From NCBI RefSeq assembly GCF_965638725.1, contig NC_134963.1, positions 7,943,501 through 8,007,500 of the forward strand: DNA of 64,000 nt, given 5' to 3'. Under the pieces are notes generated by a model that worked only from the letters and a program-made list of their open reading frames with translations, searched no databases and was not told the DNA's origin. The translations under genes and the position numbers were made by a program. The stretch's first letter is position 1; every line of letters begins with the position of its first letter. The DNA comes from Aptenodytes patagonicus. Its lineage: Eukaryota; Chordata; Aves; Sphenisciformes; Spheniscidae. This document shows positions 58,301 through 64,000 of this stretch, in pieces.

Positions 58301-61300
58301 CTGTGCTGTCTCCTGCTGTGATGCTCTGGCGGCGGCAGTGGTGGTGGTGGTGATGCTCCAGCTGTGGTCCATGAGGAGCCTGTTCCTCCCAGCTGACACA
58401 GGAGCACCTGCGGGCACTAAGTCGCTCTGTTATGCACTTATAATTAGGTGCTATCAATAACCCACCGAGTCTGCTCTGCTGCCTAATGAGGTCCATCATG
58501 CTCTTGGCATCGAAGAAAATATCTTAAACCACGCAAAGTTAGAAATTGCTTTTTCTGGAGAGCGCCTTGCGGCACGGAGCCGGTTCTCCCAGGGGTGATG
58601 TGACACATCGCTCCTGGATCTGGCCGTGCTCCTGCCTGGGTGCAGCTATTCCCTTCCTTCTGGTCCCCTCCAAAAGTGCGATGGTTTGAATGTCTCCCCA
58701 TGGGTCACAGCCCCTCACCTTTCCTCCGAGAGGACCAGCTATAAAGCAGGATTGCATTTTAATTTGGCTGCTTATTGCTGGGATGACACGTGCGTAATGC
58801 TGGAGCAGATGGCTGAAGTCACAGGGGATTAAGTCATTAACCTCGGTGGCCAGCAGCAGAGACGTTCTCTGGGGACCACAGTCTCATATCTTCTTCCTTG
58901 TGTTCAGACAACACAAAAATAAGAATAGGGGCCAGGAAGGGCAGGGTAGTTGCTGGGGGCAGACAGAAGCGTCTCCTGAGATGCCAACTTCTAGAAGAGA
59001 CGAGGTTAATTCATGGCCAGAAGACAGCTCATGCGCTTCTTGAATTTTTTTGGATTCCCCCTCCCCCCCAAAAAAAAATCTCCCCTCTCATTTCTGAGAC
59101 TGGGATGAACCTGCAAAATAACAACCCTCCTGTAACACATCACTGGAGGCAGCAAGCACCTGGAGTGCTGCACTAGCACGGAACGGGATACTTTGAAATG
59201 CATGAATCCCCCTGACCTCCTTGGGCATCTTCCCTCCATAGTGAGGGCTCTCAGCAGAGGATGAACTTTGAAAGTCGACCTGTAAAGCTCAAAGGATGCT
59301 TTGCCTTTAGTTACCTGTGCACTTGTAAGGGAAGAAAATTGCTTCTAATTTTTCATCCTGATTTTAATTATGTTTTCTTTAATCTGTAGCTTGGCTTCTT
59401 TTCTTGTCTCTTTTATACCATTAAAATTAGTCCTACTTTAATATTCAGCCCTTTAAGGCACATGATTTTCCCCACGGAGGCAAGTCAGTGCTTAATTCTG
59501 GAGGCAGTTTGTGACCTCCTTTGTGTTTTGCTTGAATTTTTTTGCCACGTAAGTGGTGGCTGAGTCCATCCCCGCTGTTTCCTGCGTGGGGCTGGGGAGC
59601 ACTCAGCTCACGGTGCCCTGGGTCAGGTCCTTCTCCTGCCCCTGTGCAGCAGTTCATTGTCTGCTGCATTAAACGTCCTCCCCGACACGGTTTAAAACCC
59701 ATTAGGCACGTCTTTAGCCGTTCGCTTCTGCAGAGTGGCAATGAATATTTAAACACAACAAACTCTTGCGTGCCTGTCCCGCTGTTAAGTCTTGTTTTCC
59801 AAGATCATCAGCACTCAGTGCCAGTGACTGTCTGTCCCTCTCTGGATTGCTCTGGTCCTAGCGCAAGAGAAAACACCGATGCCGTAGCACTGCTATCCTA
59901 GCTGGGATTCAGCCCAGCCTGAGGTGGTCCCTCAGCCCGGCGAGCAGCCTTCACTGTGTCCCTGTGGGACCCTCTGCCTGCCTGAAATCATGGGAGATGT
60001 TTGCAGGTCTTCCTCCAAATGCGAGCCCTTCCCCTGCCTGCGCCGGGGTTCCTGGGTGCGGGCAGGAGGCGGTAGGGAAGGCTTCCCACCAGCCCTCGCT
60101 GTCCCGGGGCTGCTCGCCTTTCTCTTCCAAACCATATTTATGGGGCCAGGCAGATATTATATTGTCAGGGGACTATTTTATTGCTGTTATCATCTCAGGT
60201 GCATGTTAAGCATTTCGGATATAGTGTATCGCCCGGTTCTTATATCTTGTTCCCATCAGTGACTAATACATATTTCTTTGGCAGATACCAGATGCTCTCC
60301 CTCTCTGCAGGGCTGTCTCCGGGAGCGGTGATGCTCCCGGGTGCTGGGCTTAGCCAGCTCTCTGCCACCGGCTTCAATTACTCCCCTCTTGGGCTTTTTT
60401 CTCTATTTTAACAATTTGAAGCATATTTCCTGCTCTTTGAAGTTAGTCTTACAGAAGCCAGAGGGATGGGCACTTTGAAGTGCGCATATTGGTAAGGAAG
60501 ATGTTGCTGTAGTCCTAGAGACACTCAAGGGAGAGTGGAGAATTGGATGGCTATTTTATGTGCAGTAAAAATGAGGAACAAATGATATATAGGGGAGAGG
60601 GAGAAAAAAGCTTTTGGGAAGGCAGAAAGCTTGTTCCTGGCTGCTACCTGGGCAAGAGCAGGGCGTCCCTCCAGTTACTGGTTAGCGGTGGGCGAACAGC
60701 CCATGCGTGGGGTTCTGGCAGACGTGTAGGATGGTGCTGGATGAAGCTGAAGAGAAACCTGGGCTTTTTGCTCCCGGTTATCACCTTAATCAGGAGCTTC
60801 CCAGCCTGCGGGTCTCGGTGCGGTACCCCCTTTCCCAGGTCCTGCCCTCTTTCTGCCAGGTTCACGCCAGGACTTGAATTTGAACTTTTTATACAGTCCT
60901 CTCATGGCAGAGTTTGAATCAGGGAAAAAAGCCCAATTTCTCCAGCTTGAATGGGTGTTTAATTAGGCAAATGTGCTCCATTTGAAACTGGTGCCACAGG
61001 TGTGTGTACTGACTGCTGAAGCTCTTCCACTGGTTAATAAAAAACCTGAAGGAGCCGCTTCTGGTAATGAGAAACTGGGAAAGATTTTGCAGCTAAATAA
61101 TGAATCTCTTGAAATGCAAAAGCTTTTTTTTTTTTTGTTTTGCTTTGATTGTGCCATTTGTTCTAGTTTCTATAATAAGTTTGTTTGGGCTTGCAGATTT
61201 CCAACTGGAAGCTGCTTCTCTTGGAGCAGAGCTCTTGCAGCACAGGGAGGGGAACTGCAGAAGCTATGCGCTTGTACATGTGCTTCGCTGCTAGGAAAAT

Positions 61301-63613
61301 AAAGGTTTTGCCCCCAAAATGCGTTCCCTGCCCAGGTGAGAGCAAAGTGCTGCAACAGAAGCTGGATGTTGTTGGTTATTTGCTGTGGGGGCTCTTCATG
61401 GGGACCCTGCGTTGCATGTGGTGAGACGTGGGCTGGGAACAACCACGGTGTGATTCATTTAATTTAAATAAGAAATGTTTGGGGAGCAGCTGGTTTCCAG
61501 GTTTTAATTGGAATACTGCTCGTTGCTGGCCGGGTGTTTATGGGATGATGCAGCTCTCCTGAAACCACTGAGACCTCCCCTGTTTGCAGCAGGGTGTATC
61601 GGCCACAGAGCTTGGGAAGGCACTAAGGGTGGGTGATGGCTCTAGCAGCTGACTTATTCTGTAGGAAGAAATCACCTATGGATCATCTGCAAAGCAGTAA
61701 GCAGATGCTCAAGGGCAGGGATAGACAGCCACATCTCTCAGGAGTAACACCGGAGCAGGGAGTTAGGCTAGCAGATAGCTTCCCCGTTAAGAGTAAAGCG
61801 GAAAAGCATTCAAGCACCTCGCTGCAGTCCAAGGATGCTGTTTTTCAACAAAAACTGTCTTGTCCAGGAAACAAACTAGCTCAGGTTGACAGCCAGAATT
61901 TCTGTATTTAGAGAGCCCGTAGTCATGTCACTGCCGAAACTTCAGGCGATGAAAACTGAAGGAACTTGCAAGCTCGCCCATCTGCTGTCTGGTGACACCG
62001 TAGCTGTGAAAACAGCGATTTCTCCTCACTGCTGGCTCCGTCTGGCTCTGCTGGCTTCCCGGCCCCAGCCCAGCTTTTCTCTCTCCTCGCTGGGAATGGG
62101 CTGCAGGTTCATTAAAAACCGTCAGGAGGCACCTCCACGTCGGCAGCCGCCTTGGCCCTAAGCGCGCTCGAACCCGGGGAGATCAGCCCCCTGCGTGGGG
62201 AGGAGTGGGAAATTCTCCAGCGGGTTTTAGCACAGCCAACACCTTCCACCTAAACGAGGTGTTGTAATAACACGGCTTTGGTCAGATAATGTATGCTGAG
62301 TCATGGAGCCGCGTCCCCGCTTTGGGCTTGACTCAGTGGCTGATGAAGTGCTTCAAGATGCTCCTGCTGACTGCAGCGAGTTTCCAATGGGGCATTTTAT
62401 TGAACTGTAATAGGTTGCATGTTCCATGATGCTTTAATTTTCCCGTCTTGCTGCTCTTCCTTTATCAAGCACCCATGTACAATAACGCCGTTGCATTTCC
62501 TCGTGCGGTCCACGGGACGCCGGCCGCCCTGCGAGCGTCTGGAGACCAACCGCAGAGGCACCTTATGTAGAGGGGAGCTTATAAATTGTTTATGAGCGAT
62601 TCCAAGGTGCTGGCAGCCAAGCTGTCATAAATCTGAAGCTGTCATCAGACATGTGGGAAAATGTCTTTTAAACGTCAGGTGTTTTTTATGGCACACCGTG
62701 TTAGCGGCTTTGTCAGATTTGGGTCAGGCTGCCGTGGGAGCGGATGGCAGCCCTGCAGGCGAGGGGGGCTGCTGCTCTCTCTGGTAGGCTCGGGTCTCCT
62801 CCTCCCTTTCTTCATTCCGTCTCCTTCCTCGCTGAATGGTATAAATAATGCATCCCTTTCCCCTTCTAGTGCTATTTTTAGGGCCGGGATTCTGGGTTAA
62901 CTGAGCGTACAACTCGCCGCCAGCTCTTGGGTGCTCGGAAGGCAGCTCGTTCCTGCTCCCGCTTTGCAAACTGCTTTTGCCAGTGCTGTGTTTTTTTCAG
63001 AAGTTGCTTAACTGGGTTTTTTTTTACCTTTGCAGTAAACAGATGTGTTTTTATAGCCTGTTCTCCAGTGGGCTTTTTGCATTTTACTCAAAGAGCTAAG
63101 TATTTCCATGAAGTAAATTGTATGCAATTTTTTTCTTGGAAAATGAGAAAACTAATTAATTCATTCAGTCCTTCCGCCAGAGCCCTTCCAAGATCTCCTC
63201 TCGCAGTTCTTCCACGGGCAGTCGTCGGGACTGGGTGGAAAGGTTTCCATCTGGGGAAAAAGCTGCTTCGCTGATGCCAAATGGCTTTGTGCAAAGGTGC
63301 TGACTTGGATGGATTTTATGCTCGTGTGTGTATGTGGGAGCCGGGGCTGGTATCTGCTCTCTGGCAGCGTCAGTGGAAGTTAATAGTCATGCAATATAAA
63401 GCTATAGGGGAATATAATACTCCGACATGTCCCCTGGGATGTGTCTTTTCCCCTGGTTGCATTCCTGTAGCTGGAAGAGGAGAGGCTCTGCTGGAAGCTG
63501 CACCAGGAGAAGGAGCAGCTGGACCAAAGGCAGCTGCTACCCCTTGGGAGCGGGACCCCCACATCCCAGCTGTGCGGTGCCTTTCCTGACAGCCCCTGTC
63601 CCCTTTCTGCCAG
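55371..63613 (+). other. RPH3A: RPH3A intron (about 8.2 kb)
   Basis: The intron runs between the first-helix exon and the zinc-finger exon. No additional exon with rabphilin similarity is seen. It has an AT-rich islet at about 59,320-59,450 and a pair of AP-1/MARE-type motifs at 62294-62336. Short frames throughout lack recognisable domains. Confidence 0.85.
62294..62336. promoter_or_regulatory. MARE/AP-1-type motif pair in RPH3A intron
   Basis: TGCTGAGTCAT at 62294-62304 fits the NF-E2/Maf-type recognition element (AP-1 core TGAGTCA extended with TGC). TGACTCAG at 62329-62336 holds a second AP-1 core 25 bp further. The surrounding 62.27-62.66 kb is less GC-rich than its flanks. Function is inferred from the motifs only. 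Confidence 0.35.
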
Positions 63614-63743
63614 GCGACTCATGACCCGGCTGGAAGACATGCGCCGGAGTGTGCTGGGGGACGGGGTGAACCGCTGCATCCTCTGCGGGGAGCAGCTGGG
63701 GCTGCGGGGATCCGCCTGCGTTGTTTGCGAGGACTGCAAGAAG
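63614..63743 (+). CDS. RPH3A: RPH3A coding exon, start of FYVE-type zinc finger
   Basis: This 130-nt exon follows the acceptor tttctgccag and completes the Gly codon. It reads [20 protein letters not shown] followed by CILCGEQLG and, after a few residues, [11 protein letters not shown]. It finishes the first Rab-binding helix and supplies the first zinc ligands (CxxC and CxxCxxC) of the rabphilin/Doc2-type FYVE-related zinc finger. Differences from mammals are conservative, mainly in the helix and LGLRG. The donor is GTGAGG at 63744. The remaining ligands (the next exon begins NVCTKCG in mammals) are outside the window. Confidence 0.97.
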
Positions 63744-64000
63744 GTGAGGCATCTCCCTGCAACCTGCTGCCAGATGCAGCTCCCCCGGACCCACACATCC
63801 CCCCCCAGTGCAAAAATGGGCACCTCGATCTTTCAGTGCATGCTTTGATTGCTCAGTGTCCCTCTGCACGTGGCACAAGGGGACATCCCTGGGGGTTTCT
63901 GCAATCACCGATGTTTGTGCTGGGAGAGCTCTCGTTAACTGGCTCTCATTAACCTCACGCTCCCGAGGGATGGTGCTGGTGTGGTGGGACCTTCGGTGGC
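63744..64000 (+). other. RPH3A: RPH3A intron, cut by the window edge
   Basis: This is the start of the intron after the first zinc-finger exon. There is no further coding sequence before the edge. Confidence 0.9.

Larger units (their letters stand above)
43960..64000 (+). other. RPH3A: RPH3A gene, 5' part (rabphilin-3A)
   Basis: This is the 5' part of the rabphilin-3A gene, open at the right edge. Rabphilin-3A is a peripheral synaptic-vesicle protein that binds GTP-bound Rab3A (and Rab27) through an N-terminal helix, FYVE-type zinc finger and helix module. Two C2 domains at its C-terminus bind calcium and phosphoinositides. It acts in regulated exocytosis and in NMDA-receptor retention at synapses. 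Three coding exons before the zinc finger and one opening it are present here; the SGAWFF-type Rab-binding end, the proline-rich linker and both C2 domains lie beyond the window. Gene order PTPN11 then RPH3A, both on the same strand, matches human 12q24.13. Confidence 0.95.

Overview
The window is vertebrate nuclear DNA, almost certainly from a bird. The signs are a 5'-truncated CR1 LINE with its ATTCTRTG-type 3' end, a solo LTR of the endogenous-retrovirus type common in birds (starting TGTCGTGGTTTAA), short introns, and a compact PTPN11-RPH3A gene pair in the same order and orientation as on human 12q24.13. The species cannot be fixed from the sequence. The GC-rich DNA beyond about 7.6 kb would suit a microchromosome.

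Layout. Positions 1-~7,470 hold the 3' end of PTPN11 (SHP-2) on the + strand: an intron, two coding exons for the C-terminal tail (2326-2438 and 2665-2734), and a separate non-coding last exon from 3805 with several candidate poly(A) signals. From about 7.5 to 43.8 kb I find no credible protein-coding gene. This stretch holds a decayed CR1 (about 25.9-27.86 kb), a solo LTR with a perfect 5-bp target-site duplication (36799-37392), a pair of ~115-bp duplicated segments 2 kb apart, small tandem repeats, AT-rich islands and a pair of RFX-type X-box motifs (12974-13020).

From 43.8 kb a purine-rich tract leads into a CpG island (about 43.96-44.64 kb). The island ends a probable non-coding first exon at a clean splice donor (44226/44227), and I read it as the RPH3A promoter. 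RPH3A (rabphilin-3A) runs on the + strand to the window edge. Its start-codon exon is 53592-53836 (ATG at 53760). A 15-nt microexon follows at 54389-54403 with a NAGNAG acceptor. Next is the exon for the first Rab-binding helix (55227-55370), then the exon opening the FYVE-type zinc finger (63614-63743). The rest of the gene lies beyond the window.

The two genes are functionally separate: a ubiquitous signalling phosphatase and a neuronal Rab3A effector. The interest lies in splicing architecture (microexon, last-exon junction just after a stop, recursive-splice-like sites) and in candidate regulatory DNA between the genes. I found no CRISPR array, operon, tRNA, rRNA or other prokaryote-type system, and no convincing new protein-coding system. 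Most of the many open frames in this GC-rich DNA look like chance.
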